DNA of 64,000 nt from Dyella silvatica (GTDB lineage Bacteria > Pseudomonadota > Gammaproteobacteria > Xanthomonadales > Rhodanobacteraceae): NCBI RefSeq assembly GCF_026283955.1, contig NZ_JAPDPE010000004.1, positions 36,865 to 100,864 of the forward strand. The letters run 5' to 3'. Of this stretch, positions 1 to 11,674 are shown piece by piece. Under the pieces are notes generated by a model. The model searched no databases. It was not told the DNA's origin and saw nothing but the letters and a program-made list of their open reading frames with translations. Made by a program: the position numbers and the translations under genes. How positions within the stretch are numbered: the stretch's first letter is position 1; the number at the start of each line of letters is the position of its first letter.

Positions 1-990
1 GACGCAGACGCTGATGACCGGTGGCGAGGCGATGGTTCCGGCCGATATCGCCTTCTGGCAGCAACGCTTTCCTGGCGTGCGGCTGGTCAATCACTTTGGC
101 CCCACCGAAACCACCGTCGGCTGCGCCACCTTTGAGATCACCGACGACGTCAGCACCGCGCACAGCATTCCGATTGGCCGTCCGATCTGGAACGCCCAGT
201 TGTATGTGCTGGATGCGTCCTTGCAGCCGGTACCGGAGGGCGTGCCCGGCGAGTTGTATATCGCCGGTGCCGGCCTGGCCCGGGGTTATCGGCAGCGGCC
301 TGAGCTGACCGCCGAGCGCTTTGTCGCCAACCCGTTCGGCGAGCCCGGCAGCCGCATGTATCGCACCGGCGACCTGGTGCGATGGTTGCCCAGCGGGGTG
401 ATCGATTACCTCGGGCGCATCGATCATCAGGTCAAGATCCGTGGCTTCCGCATCGAGCTGGGCGAGGTCGAGGCGCGCCTGAAACAGCGGCCGGCGGTCG
501 AGCATGCCGTGATCATCGCCCGCGAGGATCATCCGGGGCAGAAGCAGCTGGTCGGCTATGCCGTCGCCGCCGCCGGGCACACCCTGGACCCGGCCGCCCT
601 GCGACGCGAACTGGCCGAGCAACTGCCCGACTACATGGTGCCCAGCGCCATCGTCGTACTGGCGGCGCTGCCGCTGACGCCCAACGGCAAGCTGGATCGC
701 AAGGCGCTGCCGGCGCCGGATTTTTCCTCGGCGGATCGGCGCGCCCCGCGCACCCCGCACGAAGACATCCTCGCCGGCTTGTTCGCGCAGGTGTTGCGGC
801 TGGACGCGATCGGTATCGACGACAGCTTCTTTGATCTCGGCGGCGACAGCATCAGCTCGATCCAGCTGGTCAGTCGCGCGCGCAAGGCCGGCTTGCTGCT
901 CAAGCCCAAAGATATCTTCCTGCATCAAAACGTCGCCGCCCTGGCGGCGATGATCCAGCCGCTGGCAACGGCAACGGTGAGTGACGATGT
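1..990 (+). repeat. Near-identical A-PCP copy, matching 13846 to about 14835
   Basis: Base 1 of the window aligns with 13846. The two stretches stay nearly identical at DNA level through the A core, the PCP and the first residues of the E linker (TVSDDVAIG), and then diverge abruptly. This points to duplication or gene conversion of an A-PCP cassette between NRPS1 and NRPS2. Confidence 0.9.
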
Positions 991-2440
991 CGCCATCGGC
1001 ACCATCGCGCCCACTCCGGTGATGCGGTGGTTTCTCGAACGCGGCGCGGTCGCCGGCCCGAGCCAGCCCAGCATCAAGCGACTGCTTAAGCTGCCGGCGG
1101 ATATCACCGCGGAGCCATTGACCGCCGCGCTGCAAGCCGTACTCGATCATCACCCGATGCTGCGGCTTCGCGTAAGCACGCTGGCCGCTGGCCGTGACTG
1201 GCAACTCGACATCCCCGCCGCCGGAGCGATTCAAGCATCCGCATGCCTGCAGCGTGTCGACATCGCCAATCTCGATCCGCAGCAATGCCGTCAACGCATG
1301 CTGGAGGCCAGTCAGGCATCCGCAACGCAACTGCATCCCGAGCAAGGCATCATGCTGCACGCCGTGTGGTTCGATGCGGGCAGCGAGCAGGATGGCCAGC
1401 TACTGCTGTCGCTGCATCGGCTGGTGGTGGACGGCGTCTCCTGGCGCATCCTGATTCCGGATCTCACCGCCGCCTTGCAGGCCATTCGCGCGGGCCAACG
1501 GCCGGCACTCGATCCATGCGGCACCTCGTTCCGGCGCTGGACCCAACAGCTGGCCGCCGAGGCCGGCTCGGCACAACGGGTGGCCGAACTGCCGTTGTGG
1601 CAACACATGCTCGCTGCGCCCGGTGGACTAAACGTGGCAGGCACAGCGGCTGCCTCAGCCGTTGCCACACGCGCCATCAACAGCTTCCAGCTGAAGCTGC
1701 CCAGTGCCATCACCAGCGATTTGCTGACCCGCGTACCCACGCTATTCAACGCGCGTATCAATGAAGTGCTGTTGACCGCTTTCGCCCTGGCCTTGTCGCA
1801 CTGGCGCCAACAACGCGGCGGCCACGGGCAGACAGCCATACGCATCGGCCTGGAGGGTCACGGTCGTGAGGATATTTTTGAAGGCGTCGATCTATCGCGC
1901 ACGATCGGCTGGTTTACCAGCCAGTTTCCGGTAGCCATCCATCCCGGCCTGATCGACCTGGAGCAAGCCTTCAGCGGTGGCGCCGCTATCGGCAGCGCGC
2001 TCAAGGACATCAAGGAACAACTGCGTGGCATACCCGGTCGCGGCCTCGGCTATGGCTTGCTGCGTTACCTCAATCCGGCAACCGCGGCAGCCCTGCCCGA
2101 CTCGATCGCGACGCCTTATGGCTTCGCCTATCTGGGTCGGCTGACGGCGGCCTCGGCAGAAGAGGCCGGCCCGCTGCTCGACGACGAAGCACTGGCGATT
2201 ACCCGCTCCAGCGCGGCAGACCTCGACCTGCTGGTCGCGCATGACCTGAGCTTGAACGCGGTCACCTTCGACCAAGCCGATGGCCCCGAACTCAATGCCA
2301 TCTGGCAATGGACGGAAGAACAATTCGCCGAAGCCGACATCCGCGAGCTGGCACAAACCTGGTTTGTAGCGCTGGAGGCTTTGGTTACGCATGCCAGGCT
2401 GCCGCAAGCCGGCGGCTTCACGCCATCGGACCTGCCGTTG
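2..2440 (+). other. NRPS1 first visible module: A (partial, Asp-like) - PCP - degenerate E
   Basis: The adenylation part starts in the core and runs through its A10 motif ([12 protein letters not shown], about 680-715). The readable half of its specificity code (M299, G301, H322, V330, G331, K517) equals that of NRPS2 module 1, so the same Asp-like substrate is inferred. The PCP has LGGDS. The epimerase (about 990-2440) reads HRLVVDG where HHxxxDG is expected. The second His, the catalytic base in this family, is Arg (codon 1418-1420). It also reads FAYLG instead of FNYLG. EGHGRE and GYGLLRY are intact. From known mutagenesis of GrsA-type epimerases I infer that this domain is inactive or crippled. 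Confidence 0.85.
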
Positions 2441-5400
2441 GTCACGCTTAATCAGGCCCAGATCGAACGACTGGAGGCGCAACACCCTGCATTGAATGAC
2501 ATCCTGCCGCTGTCGCCGATGCAGCAAGGCTTTTTGTTCCGCACGCTGTACGACGAACGCGAACAAGGCACCTATACCACCCAGCGCGTTTTCAATCTAA
2601 GCGGCCCCCTGGACCCGGAGGCCCTGCGCGCAGCGGCCTGGGCGCTGCTCGAACGTCACCCGAACCTGCGTGCCGGCTTTGCCCATGAAGGCCTTGAGCA
2701 GCCGGTGCAGTTCATCCCGCGCGATGTCACGCTGCCGTGGCAATACATCGACTTATCGGCACTGCCGCCAGAGCAGCGCGAACGCGAACGGCAAGACATA
2801 CTCAGCGCGGATCACGCGCGCCGTTTCGATCCGGCGCAACCGCCGTTGATGCGCTTCACCCTGGTGCGGCTGGAAGCGACGCAATACCAGCTCATCCATT
2901 CCGCCCACCATGTACTGATCGACGGCTGGACATGGTTGATCCTGCTCGGCGATCTGATCGATCTGTACAAGAGCCGCGGCGATGCTTCCAAGCTGCGCCC
3001 GGTCACGCCGTTCCGCGATTACCTCGCCTGGATCAAGCAGCAGGATCGCGCCGCCGCGCGCGCCGCGTGGACGCAGTACTTCGATGGCCTGGAAGAGCCA
3101 ACCCTGGTCGCTCCCGGCGCATCCAGCATCGGAGCCATGCAGGAATCGTTGACGCTGAGCTTGTCGGAGCAGTTGACCGCGGCGATTCAGCAGAAAGCGC
3201 GCCGCCTTGGCGTCACTTTGAACACCTTGGTGCAAACCGTTTGGGGCCTGGGCCTGGGCAGTCTCACCGGGCGCCACGATGTGCTGTTCGGCATCATCGT
3301 GGCCGAGCGTCCAGCCGAGTTGCAGGCCGCCGAACAAATGGTCGGCCTGATGATTAACGCCTTGCCGCTGCGCTTGCAGTGGACACCCGGCGAAACGCTG
3401 CCGGAGCTGGTCACGCGGGTGCAGGAGCAGCAAGTACGCCTGCTTGAGCACAACCATATCGGGCTGATCGAGATTCAGCAGATCGCCGGACTCGGCGAGT
3501 TGTTCGACAGCCATATCGTGTTCGACAACTATCCGTTTGACCCCGAAGAACTGGCCACCCGCGAGCAAGGCCTGCGGGTGGAGTTCAACGGCGGCCAGGG
3601 CGGCACCCGCTCGCACTACCCGCTGGGTCTGTGGGCCAGCTCCGGCAAGCAACTACAGCTGCAATTGGGTTACCGGCCGGACCTGTTCGAGCGCCGCACG
3701 ATCGAACATTTCAGCCAGCGTCTATGGCAATGGTTTGAAGCCTTTGTCGAAGAGACCGCACGACCGCTGGGGCACATCGGCCTGCTCACGCCGGTCGAAC
3801 GCCAACAGCTGCTGGGCGATTGGAATCCGTTGGCCGCACCGGTCGCCGAAGCCACCGTGGTGCAGCAGTTCGAGCAGCAGGTGCTGCAATCGCCCGACGC
3901 TATAGCGCTGGTATTCGAGCAGACCGAGCTCAGCTATCGGCAGCTCAACGAGCGCGCCAATCAACTTGCACATCACCTGATCCGGCAAGGCATCGGCCCC
4001 GAGCAGATCGTCGCCATCGCCTTGCCGCGTTCGCTCGAGATGGTGGTCGCCCTGCTGGCCGTGCTCAAGGCCGGTGCGGCGTATTTGCCGCTGGACCCCG
4101 ACTACCCGATCGACCGCCTCAGCTTTATGGTCGAGGACGCCAAGCCGCTACGCATGCTGACCCTGCGCGAGCTTGCCGCCCACTTGCCGCCGAGCACCGC
4201 GCTGTTGCTGGACGATGTCGCGGTTCGCGTAGCCGTCACTGCGTGTCCGACCAGCAACCCGACCGACCGCGACCGCCTGCAGCCGCTGCATAGCCGGCAT
4301 CCGGCGTATGTCATTTACACCTCCGGCTCTACCGGCAAGCCCAAGGGCGTGGTCATTCCACACCAGAACGTCACCCGCCTGATGGCCAGCACGCAGGACT
4401 GGTTCCACTTCAGCGCGAACGATGTCTGGACCCTGTTCCATTCCTACGCTTTCGATTTCTCCGTGTGGGAATTGTGGGGCCCGCTATTGCATGGCGGACG
4501 TCTGGTGGTGGTGCCGTATCTCACCAGCCGCTCACCGACCGACTTCCTCAAGCTGCTGGTCGAACAACGCGTCACCGTGCTCAACCAGACGCCCTCGGCG
4601 TTCTATCAGTTGATGCAGGCCGACCGAGAACAACCGCAGCTCGGTCAGCAATTGTCGCTGCGCTGGGTGATCTTCGGTGGCGAAGCGCTGGAACTGGCGC
4701 GCCTGCATGACTGGTACGAGCGGCATGCCGAAGACAGCCCGCGACTGGTGAATATGTACGGCATCACCGAGACCACCGTACACGTCACGTTTGTCGCACT
4801 GGATCGCGAAAGGATTGCCGCGCGCAGCAATAGCCTGATCGGCAAACACATCCCCGATCTGCAGGCTTATGTATTGGACTCAGCACTGCAACCGCTGCCG
4901 GTCGGCGTGGCCGGTGAGTTGTATATCGCCGGTGAGGGTCTGGCCCGTGGTTATCTAAACCGTCCGGCGCTGAGCGCCGAGCGCTTTATCGCCAACCCGT
5001 TCGATCCGAACGGCCGCCGCATGTATCGCACCGGCGACGTCGCGCGCTGGTTGCCGCAGGGCGAGCTGGACTTTGTCGGCCGCGCCGATAGCCAGGTCAA
5101 GATTCGTGGCTTCCGCATCGAGTTGGGCGAGATCGAAGCCTGTTTGATGCAGCAGCCGTCGGTGGCCCAGGCCACGGTCATCGTTCGCGAAGATCAGCCC
5201 GGGCATAAGCAGCTAGTCGGTTACCTGGTTCGTGCGGGCGCCGAAGTCATCGAGCGAAATGCCCAGCGCGAAGTCGAGCAAGTCAACGAATGGCAGTTTC
5301 TCTACGACAAGGTCTATAGCGATAAAACCTTTGTCGCCTCCGAAGAGGATTTCCGTGGCTGGCTTAGCAGCTATGACGAACAGCCGATTGCCGAAGCAGA

Positions 5401-8400
5401 CATGCGCGAGTGGCGCGAAGCCACCATCGCACGGATTCAGTCATTGCAGCCCAGGCGCGTGCTGGAAATCGGCATCGGCTCGGGCCTGATTCTGTGGAAA
5501 ATCGCCCCGCACAGCGTCGCCTACTGGGGTACTGATTTGTCGGCGGCGGCAGTGCAGACGATCAGGGAAAAGGTCGCCGCCAGCGCCACCCTGCCGAGCA
5601 TCGTCGAGCTGCGCAATCAGCCCGCCAACGATTTCAGCGGGCTGCCGACGGGCTTCTTCGACACCGTCATTATCAACTCAGTCATCCAGTACTTTCCGAA
5701 CGCGACCTATCTGCTGGATGTCATCCGGCAGGCCATGCGTTTGCTGGCGCCTGGCGGCCGCCTGTTCCTCGGCGATATCCGCAACCTGCAGCTACTGCGC
5801 TGCTTTGCGACGGCGGTGGCGTTGCACAAGGCCGATGCCGGCGATGACACCGCGCAGCTGCAACGGATGATTGCGCAAAACCTGAGCATGGAACGGGAGC
5901 TGTTGCTCGACCCGCGTTTTTTCACCGCGCTGCAAACCAGCAGCGACGATATCGGCGCGATCGACATTCAGTTGAAACGCGGCCGCGCGCACAACGAGCT
6001 GACCCGTTACCGCTATGACGTGGTGCTGCATAAGCATCCCGCCGCGGTGAGCCCGGCAACCCCGTCGGTGCAGCTGCAATGGAGCCACGACCTCGCCAGC
6101 CTTGCATCGCTGCGTGAGTATCTGTCGGCCGAGCGGCCATCCAGCCTGCGTATCAACGGTGTACCCAATGGCCGCATCATCGGCGACGTGCATGCCATGC
6201 TGCGCTTGCAAGATGGCAGCGTGGCGCAAGCCAAGCAGCAGTTCGATATCGATGCCGCGACCACCCAGGGTATCGACCCGGAACATCTGTGCGACGTCGC
6301 CGCCTCGCTGGGCTACCGCAGCTGGCTGACCTGGTCGGGCAAGCCGGATGGACGACAGTTCGACGCGGTCTTGATGCTTGCCGAAATCAGCGGCAACGGC
6401 AGCATGGCCGGGCTTTATACGGCTAACGACACGGCGAACACTCCGTTGCTGGCTTACGCCAATAATCCAGATGCAGGCAGCGACACCCGCGCCTTCATGC
6501 TCGAATTGCGCCATCAGCTATCCGAACAACTACCCGACTACATGGTGCCTGCCGCCCTGGTCGTGCTCGATGCGCTGCCGTTGACCATCAACGGCAAGCT
6601 GGACCGCAAGGCGTTGCCGGCACCGGACTTTGCCTCCACCAGCAAGCGCGCTCCGCGTACCCCGCAAGAAGAGATCCTGGCCGGCCTGTTCGGTGAAGTC
6701 TTGGGCCTGGAAACGGTGGGCATCGACGACAGCTTCTTCGACCTGGGTGGCCATTCGCTGCTGGCCACGCGCCTGGTCAGCCGTATCCGCTCGACCCTGG
6801 ACGTCGAACTGCCGATCCGCGCCCTGTTCGAAACCCCCACCGTCGCCGGCCTGGCCGAGCAATTGGGGATGGGGCACACCGCCCGCTCGGCGCTGCGGCC
6901 GATGCCGCGACCCGAGCGTATCCCACTGTCGTTCGCCCAACAGCGCCTGTGGTTTCTGCATCAGTTCGAAGGCCCCAGCGCGACCTACAACATCCCGCTA
7001 AGCCTGCGACTGGACGGGCAGCTCGATACCGGCGCACTGCACGCGGCATTGAACGACGTGCTGCTGCGCCACGAAAGCCTGCGCACCATTTTCAACGACG
7101 ATGAAGACAACGGCGGCGCCTGGCAAAGCATTCTCGACCCAGCCGCGGCGCGCTTGAGCCTAGAGACCATCACCGTCAGCGAAGCCGGTCTCGATGAAGC
7201 GCTGCGGCAGACGGCTGGCTATAGCTTCGATCTGGCGCATGAGATGCCGATCCGCGGCTGGCTGTTCCGGCTCGGCCCGAGCCGGCACGTGCTGCTGTTG
7301 CTGGTGCATCACATCGCCAGCGATGGCTGGTCGTGGACGCCGTTGTTCCGCGATCTGAATATCGCTTACTCCGCACGCCTTCATGGGCAGGCGCCTGGCT
7401 GGGCGCCACTGCCGGTGCAGTACGCCGACTATGCGTTGTGGCAACGGCAATGGCTGGGGCATGAATCCGACCCGGACAGCGCCATCGCCACGCAGATCGC
7501 TTACTGGAAGCAGGCACTCGCTGACCTGCCCGAACAGCTCAACCTGCCGCTTGACCGAGCGCGCCCGGCGCAGCCCAGCTTTCAGGGGCATCGGGTAGCG
7601 CTGCATATCGATGCACGCCTGCATGCACGACTGTCCAAACTGGCGCGCGACCATCAAGCCAGTCTGTTCATGGTGCTGCACGCAGCGATCGCGGTGCTGC
7701 TGTCCAAGCTCGGCGCCGGTGACGATATTGCCGTGGGCACGCCGATTGCCGGACGCACCGACGATGCGCTCGACGACTTGGTCGGCTTCTTCATCAACAC
7801 CCTGGTTTTGCGCGCCGACACCTCGGGCAACCCCAGCTTCGAGGCCTTGCTGGCGCGCGTGCGCAGTCACGACCTGAGCGCCTATACCTATCAGGATCTG
7901 CCGTTCGAACGGCTGGTCGACATACTCAACCCGCCGCGCTCGCTGAATCACCATCCGCTGTTTCAAGTCATGCTGGTGCTGCAGAACAATGCCGCCGCCG
8001 AGATGAGCCTGCCCGGCCTGACGCTGACGCCGGAATCGCTGGGCCATGGCATCGCCAAATTCGACCTGACCTTCGGCTTTTTCGAAAGCCGTGCCAGCGA
8101 CGGCGTGCTGCGTGGCATGGATGGCTTTATCGAATATGCCAGCGATATTTTCGATCGCGCCACCATCGAGGGTTTTGTCCAGCGGTTGTTGCAGCTGTTC
8201 GAAGCGGTTGCCACCGATGCGACGCAGCCGATTGGCCAGATCGACCTGCTTACACCCGCCGAACGGCAACAGCTGCTGGCTGATTGGAATCCGCTATCGG
8301 CACCGGTCGCCGAAGCCACCGTGGTGCAGCAGTTCGAGCAGCAGGTGCTGCAATCGCCCGAAGCGGTTGCGCTGGTGTTCGAAGACAGCGAGCTCAGCTA

Positions 8401-11400
8401 TCGGCAGCTCAACGAGCGCGCCAATCAGCTTGCGCATCATCTGATCCGGCAAGGCATTGGCCCCGAGCAGATCGTCGCCATCGCCTTGCCGCGTTCGCTC
8501 GAGATGGTGATCGCCCTGCTGGCCGTGCTCAAGGCCGGTGCGGCGTATTTGCCGCTGGACCCCGACTATCCGATCGACCGCCTCAGCTTTATGGTCGAGG
8601 ACGCCAAGCCGCTACGCATGCTGACCCTGCGCGAGCTGGCCGCCCACTTGCCGCCGAGCACCGCGCTATGGCTGGATGAGGTCGCGGTTCGCGAAGCCAT
8701 CGCCGCTTGCCCCGTGAGTAATCCGACCGACCGCGACCGCGTGCAGCCGCTGCATAGCCGGCATCCGGCCTATGTCATTTACACCTCCGGCTCCACCGGC
8801 AAGCCCAAGGGCGTGGTCATTCCACACCAGAATGTCACCCGCCTGATGGCCAGTACCCAGGACTGGTTCCACTTTGGCGCGAACGATGTCTGGACGCTGT
8901 TTCATTCCTACGCTTTCGATTTCTCCGTGTGGGAACTATGGGGGCCGTTGTTGCATGGCGGTCGTCTGGTGGTGGTGCCGTATCTCACCAGCCGCTCGCC
9001 GGCCGACTTCCTCAAGCTGTTGGTCGAACAACGCGTCACCGTACTCAACCAGACGCCGTCGGCGTTTTATCAATTGATGCAGGCTGATAGGGAGCAACCG
9101 CAGCTGGGTCAGCAATTGTCGTTGCGCTGGGTGATCTTCGGTGGCGAAGCGCTGGAACTGGCGCGCCTGCATGACTGGTACGAGCGACATGCCGAAGACA
9201 GTCCGCGACTGGTGAATATGTACGGCATCACCGAGACCACGGTGCATGTGACGTTTGTCGCTTTGGACCGTGAACGGATTGCCGCTCGCAGCAATAGCCT
9301 GATCGGCAAACACATTCCCGATCTGCAGGCTTATGTACTGGACGCGGCACTGCAGCCGTTGCCGGTTGGCGTGGCCGGCGAGTTGTATATCGCCGGTGAG
9401 GGTCTGGCCCGTGGTTATTTAAACCGTCCGGCGCTGAGCGCCGAGCGCTTTATCGCCAATCCGTTCGATCCGCACGGTCGCCGCATGTATCGCACCAGCG
9501 ACGTCGCGCGCTGGTTGCCGCAGGGCGAGCTGGACTTTGTCGGCCGCGCCGACAGCCAGGTCAAGATTCGTGGCTTCCGCATCGAGCTGGGCGAGATCGA
9601 AGCTTGCCTGATGCAGCAGCCGTCGGTGGCTCAGGCCACGGTCATCGTTCGCGAAGATCAGCCCGGGCATAAGCAACTGGTCGGTTATCTGGTCGCCGCC
9701 ACTGGACAGACCCTGGACGCCGCCACGCTACGGCGCACGCTGTCCGAACACCTGCCCGAGCATATGGTGCCTGCCGCCCTGGTCATGCTCGATGCCTTGC
9801 CGCTGACTACCAACGGCAAGCTCGACCGCAAGGCACTACCCGCGCCGGATTTCGTCGCTGTCGGTTATCGCGCGCCACGCACCCCGCAAGAAGAAATGCT
9901 TGCCAGCCTGTTCGCCGATGTATTGGGGCTGGAACGGGTCGGCATCGACGACAATTTCTTCGACCTCGGCGGCGACAGCATCCACTCGATCCAATTGGTC
10001 ACCCGCGCGCGCAAAGCGGGTTTGACCATCACCCCGCGACAAGTCTTCGAACGTCAAAGCGTCGAGGCTTTGGCCAGCGTCGCCGTCATGGCCGATAGCT
10101 CGTGGAGCCGCGCCAACGATGTCGCCATCGGCAGCTTGCCGGCCACACCGGCGATGCAGCGCTGGCTGCCATCGCAGGCGGTTGCGGCTAACGCCTCCAG
10201 CGGCAAGCATCGACTACTACAGGTACCGGCCGAGCTGAGCGCCGAGCAGCTGAGCGATGCGCTGCAGGCACTGCTCGATCATCACGACATCCTGCGCCTG
10301 CAGGTACAACGCAACGCCCCCGACTCGGCATGGCAGCTGCATATACCGCCCGCAGGCAGCCTCAGCACCACCTCGTGCCTGCAGCGCATCGATATCGACG
10401 GCCTGGATGCCACCGCCCTAGCGTCGTGCATCGCCGCGGCCGGCCACGCCGCCGATCAACGCCTCGCACCGGCCGATGGGGTGATGCTGCAAGCGGTCTG
10501 GTTCGATGCCGGGCGCCGGCACGCCGGACGTCTATTGCTGATCCTGCATCACCTGGTGGTGGACGGCGTGTCATGGCGCATCCTGCTGCCTGACCTGGTC
10601 TCTGCCTGGCAGGCGATACGGGCCGGACAAGCCGTCCAGCTCGATCCGGTCGGCACCTCGTTCCGGCATTGGGCACAGCGTCTTCAACATGAAGCCAGCA
10701 GCGCACGGCGACTGGCCGAGTTGCCGTCGTGGCTGCAAATCCTGCAACAGCCCGACCCCCTGCTGTCGTCGCGCCCGCTGAGCGCCGCGCTCGATACCGT
10801 AGCCACCAGCGCACAGCTCAGCCTGAGTTTGCCCAGCAGTCTTACCAGCGCGTTATTGACGCGCGTCCCGGCGCTGTTTCATGCCCACATCAACGATGTA
10901 TTGCTGACCGGCTTCGCCCTGGCGGTCGCCGCCTGGCGTCAACAGCGCGGCCAGACCAGTTCGCTGGGCGTGCGGCTGGATCTGAAAGGCCATGGCCGCG
11001 AAGACATCGCCGAGGGGCTCGATCTGTCGCGCACTGTCGGCTGGTTCACCAGCGTCTTTCCGCTGTGGTTGGACCCTGGCGCCATCGATCTGGCGCAGGC
11101 GATGGCCGGCCATGCCGATCTGGGTCAGGCTCTTAAAAGCATCAAGGAGCAACTGCGTGCCCTGCCCGACAACGGCATCGGTTTCGGCTTGCTGCAACAG
11201 CTTAATCCCAGTACCGCCAAGACCCTGGCAGGCTTGCCTTCGGCGCAGCTGTGCTTCAACTACCTGGGACGCTTCGACGCATCCAGTACACACGCCTGGA
11301 TGCCGCTGGCCGAGGCCGACGATCTCGGTGGCAGCACCGATCCGCAGTTGCCGCTGCCCCATGCCATCACCCTCAACGCCATCACTCATGAGCGCGAACA

Positions 11401-11620
11401 CGGCCCTGTGCTGAGCGCCAGCTGGTCGTGGGCGCAGGCGTTGTTCAGCGAGACCGAGATCCGTCAGCTCGGCCAGCTTTGGTTCGATGCGCTGCACGCC
11501 CTGGTCGCGTATGCCGAACAGCCTGGCGTGGGCGGCTCGACCTCGTCGGATCACCCCTTGGCGGAAGCGCTTCCGCAGTCGGAGATCGAGCTTTTGGAAT
11601 CGATGTTTTCGCAAATGTGA
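2..11620 (+). CDS. NRPS1: nonribosomal peptide synthetase, 5' end outside the window
   Basis: Multimodular peptide synthetase, open from the first bases; its start lies upstream. Visible order: end of an adenylation (A) domain, carrier protein (PCP), epimerase (E); condensation (C), A with inserted N-methyltransferase, PCP; C, A, PCP, E. All three PCPs keep the phosphopantetheine serine (LGGDS or LGGHS). PCPs before E domains have LGGDS and the other has LGGHS, the usual pairing. It ends in an E domain and a short tail (LLESMFSQM), as in synthetases that hand the peptide to a partner protein. The partner is clearly NRPS2, which starts 54 bases downstream with a C domain of the type found after epimerases. 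Both E domains have substitutions in catalytic motifs (see module entries). Cytoplasmic. The family is certain; the product is inferred. Confidence 0.97.
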   Translation, partial: TQTLMTGGEAMVPADIAFWQQRFPGVRLVNHFGPTETTVGCATFEITDDVSTAHSIPIGRPIWNAQLYVLDASLQPVPEGVPGELYIAGAGLARGYRQRPELTAERFVANPFGEPGSRMYRTGDLVRWLPSGVIDYLGRIDHQVKIRGFRIELGEVEARLKQRPAVEHAVIIAREDHPGQKQLVGYAVAAAGHTLDPAALRRELAEQLPDYMVPSAIVVLAALPLTPNGKLDRKALPAPDFSSADRRAPRTPHEDILAGLFAQVLRLDAIGIDDSFFDLGGDSISSIQLVSRARKAGLLLKPKDIFLHQNVAALAAMIQPLATATVSDDVAIGTIAPTPVMRWFLERGAVAGPSQPSIKRLLKLPADITAEPLTAALQAVLDHHPMLRLRVSTLAAGRDWQLDIPAAGAIQASACLQRVDIANLDPQQCRQRMLEASQASATQLHPEQGIMLHAVWFDAGSEQDGQLLLSLHRLVVDGVSWRILIPDLTAALQAIRAGQRPALDPCGTSFRRWTQQLAAEAGSAQRVAELPLWQHMLAAPGGLNVAGTAAASAVATRAINSFQLKLPSAITSDLLTRVPTLFNARINEVLLTAFALALSHWRQQRGGHGQTAIRIGLEGHGREDIFEGVDLSRTIGWFTSQFPVAIHPGLIDLEQAFSGGAAIGSALKDIKEQLRGIPGRGLGYGLLRYLNPATAAALPDSIATPYGFAYLGRLTAASAEEAGPLLDDEALAITRSSAADLDLLVAHDLSLNAVTFDQADGPELNAIWQWTEEQFAEADIRELAQTWFVALEALVTHARLPQAGGFTPSDLPLVTLNQAQIERLEAQHPALNDILPLSPMQQGFLFRTLYDEREQGTYTTQRVFNLSGPLDPEALRAAAWALLERHPNLRAGFAHEGLEQPVQFIPRDVTLPWQYIDLSALPPEQRERERQDILSADHARRFDPAQPPLMRFTLVRLEATQYQLIHSAHHVLIDGWTWLILLGDLIDLYKSRGDASKLRPVTPFRDYLAWIKQQDRAAARAAWTQYFDGLEEPTLVAPGASSIGAMQESLTLSLSEQLTAAIQQKARRLGVTLNTLVQTVWGLGLGSLTGRHDVLFGIIVAERPAELQAAEQMVGLMINALPLRLQWTPGETLPELVTRVQEQQVRLLEHNHIGLIEIQQIAGLGELFDSHIVFDNYPFDPEELATREQGLRVEFNGGQGGTRSHYPLGLWASSGKQLQLQLGYRPDLFERRTIEHFSQRLWQWFEAFVEETARPLGHIGLLTPVERQQLLGDWNPLAAPVAEATVVQQFEQQVLQSPDAIALVFEQTELSYRQLNERANQLAHHLIRQGIGPEQIVAIALPRSLEMVVALLAVLKAGAAYLPLDPDYPIDRLSFMVEDAKPLRMLTLRELAAHLPPSTALLLDDVAVRVAVTACPTSNPTDRDRLQPLHSRHPAYVIYTSGSTGKPKGVVIPHQNVTRLMASTQDWFHFSANDVWTLFHSYAFDFSVWELWGPLLHGGRLVVVPYLTSRSPTDFLKLLVEQRVTVLNQTPSAFYQLMQADREQPQLGQQLSLRWVIFGGEALELARLHDWYERHAEDSPRLVNMYGITETTVHVTFVALDRERIAARSNSLIGKHIPDLQAYVLDSALQPLPVGVAGELYIAGEGLARGYLNRPALSAERFIANPFDPNGRRMYRTGDVARWLPQGELDFVGRADSQVKIRGFRIELGEIEACLMQQPSVAQATVIVREDQPGHKQLVGYLVRAGAEVIERNAQREVEQVNEWQFLYDKVYSDKTFVASEEDFRGWLSSYDEQPIAEADMREWREATIARIQSLQPRRVLEIGIGSGLILWKIAPHSVAYWGTDLSAAAVQTIREKVAASATLPSIVELRNQPANDFSGLPTGFFDTVIINSVIQYFPNATYLLDVIRQAMRLLAPGGRLFLGDIRNLQLLRCFATAVALHKADAGDDTAQLQRMIAQNLSMERELLLDPRFFTALQTSSDDIGAIDIQLKRGRAHNELTRYRYDVVLHKHPAAVSPATPSVQLQWSHDLASLASLREYLSAERPSSLRINGVPNGRIIGDVHAMLRLQDGSVAQAKQQFDIDAATTQGIDPEHLCDVAASLGYRSWLTWSGKPDGRQFDAVLMLAEISGNGSMAGLYTANDTANTPLLAYANNPDAGSDTRAFMLELRHQLSEQLPDYMVPAALVVLDALPLTINGKLDRKALPAPDFASTSKRAPRTPQEEILAGLFGEVLGLETVGIDDSFFDLGGHSLLATRLVSRIRSTLDVELPIRALFETPTVAGLAEQLGMGHTARSALRPMPRPERIPLSFAQQRLWFLHQFEGPSATYNIPLSLRLDGQLDTGALHAALNDVLLRHESLRTIFNDDEDNGGAWQSILDPAAARLSLETITVSEAGLDEALRQTAGYSFDLAHEMPIRGWLFRLGPSRHVLLLLVHHIASDGWSWTPLFRDLNIAYSARLHGQAPGWAPLPVQYADYALWQRQWLGHESDPDSAIATQIAYWKQALADLPEQLNLPLDRARPAQPSFQGHRVALHIDARLHARLSKLARDHQASLFMVLHAAIAVLLSKLGAGDDIAVGTPIAGRTDDALDDLVGFFINTLVLRADTSGNPSFEALLARVRSHDLSAYTYQDLPFERLVDILNPPRSLNHHPLFQVMLVLQNNAAAEMSLPGLTLTPESLGHGIAKFDLTFGFFESRASDGVLRGMDGFIEYASDIFDRATIEGFVQRLLQLFEAVATDATQPIGQIDLLTPAERQQLLADWNPLSAPVAEATVVQQFEQQVLQSPEAVALVFEDSELSYRQLNERANQLAHHLIRQGIGPEQIVAIALPRSLEMVIALLAVLKAGAAYLPLDPDYPIDRLSFMVEDAKPLRMLTLRELAAHLPPSTALWLDEVAVREAIAACPVSNPTDRDRVQPLHSRHPAYVIYTSGSTGKPKGVVIPHQNVTRLMASTQDWFHFGANDVWTLFHSYAFDFSVWELWGPLLHGGRLVVVPYLTSRSPADFLKLLVEQRVTVLNQTPSAFYQLMQADREQPQLGQQLSLRWVIFGGEALELARLHDWYERHAEDSPRLVNMYGITETTVHVTFVALDRERIAARSNSLIGKHIPDLQAYVLDAALQPLPVGVAGELYIAGEGLARGYLNRPALSAERFIANPFDPHGRRMYRTSDVARWLPQGELDFVGRADSQVKIRGFRIELGEIEACLMQQPSVAQATVIVREDQPGHKQLVGYLVAATGQTLDAATLRRTLSEHLPEHMVPAALVMLDALPLTTNGKLDRKALPAPDFVAVGYRAPRTPQEEMLASLFADVLGLERVGIDDNFFDLGGDSIHSIQLVTRARKAGLTITPRQVFERQSVEALASVAVMADSSWSRANDVAIGSLPATPAMQRWLPSQAVAANASSGKHRLLQVPAELSAEQLSDALQALLDHHDILRLQVQRNAPDSAWQLHIPPAGSLSTTSCLQRIDIDGLDATALASCIAAAGHAADQRLAPADGVMLQAVWFDAGRRHAGRLLLILHHLVVDGVSWRILLPDLVSAWQAIRAGQAVQLDPVGTSFRHWAQRLQHEASSARRLAELPSWLQILQQPDPLLSSRPLSAALDTVATSAQLSLSLPSSLTSALLTRVPALFHAHINDVLLTGFALAVAAWRQQRGQTSSLGVRLDLKGHGREDIAEGLDLSRTVGWFTSVFPLWLDPGAIDLAQAMAGHADLGQALKSIKEQLRALPDNGIGFGLLQQLNPSTAKTLAGLPSAQLCFNYLGRFDASSTHAWMPLAEADDLGGSTDPQLPLPHAITLNAITHEREHGPVLSASWSWAQALFSETEIRQLGQLWFDALHALVAYAEQPGVGGSTSSDHPLAEALPQSEIELLESMFSQM
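2441..6870 (+). other. NRPS1 module: C - A(Thr) with inserted N-methyltransferase - PCP
   Basis: The C domain (about 2460-3800) has HHVLIDG and the SPMQQGFLF opening seen in C domains that follow epimerases. The A domain (about 3860-5230) gives the code D F W N I G M V H K, the standard threonine code. After the A8 region a methyltransferase of about 420 residues is inserted (about 5240-6500), with the SAM-binding motif VLEIGIGSG and the NSVIQYFP motif typical of NRPS N-methyltransferases. The A domain then closes with [12 protein letters not shown]. The PCP is of the LGGHS type. Expected unit: N-methyl-threonine. Code positions were read by eye against GrsA-PheA. Confidence 0.88.
6871..11560 (+). 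other. NRPS1 last module: C - A(Thr) - PCP - degenerate E
   Basis: The LCL-type C domain (about 6900-8260) has HHIASDG. The A domain (about 8320-9850) again reads D F W N I G M V H K, hence threonine. Its A7 motif is YRTSD instead of YRTGD (Ser codon 9497-9499). The PCP has LGGDS. The epimerase (about 10120-11560) keeps HHLVVDG, but EGHGRE has become KGHGRE (Lys codon 10985-10987) and GYGLLRY has become GFGLLQQ; FNYLG is intact. The lost Glu corresponds to GrsA E892, which is needed for epimerisation. I infer that threonine is probably loaded and passed on without efficient epimerisation. Confidence 0.85.
8730..9855 (+). repeat. Thr adenylation cassette, also present near 4265-5225 and 24650-25790
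   Basis: Three threonine A domains share nearly identical DNA. The copies here and at 24650-25790 remain alike through the A10 region ([20 protein letters not shown]). The copy near 4265 leaves the alignment at about 5228, where the N-methyltransferase is inserted. Confidence 0.88.
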
Positions 11621-11674
11621 TTTTAGGTTGCTCATTCGAACAAGCATTCCATCGAATTATTGAAAGAGAAAATC

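Noticed and set aside
7160..8269. Long - strand open frames opposite the NRPS genes (also 2753-3652, 30269-31561, 32933-33967)
   Set aside because: They recur at the same place in each homologous module, which marks them as antisense shadows of conserved C domains.
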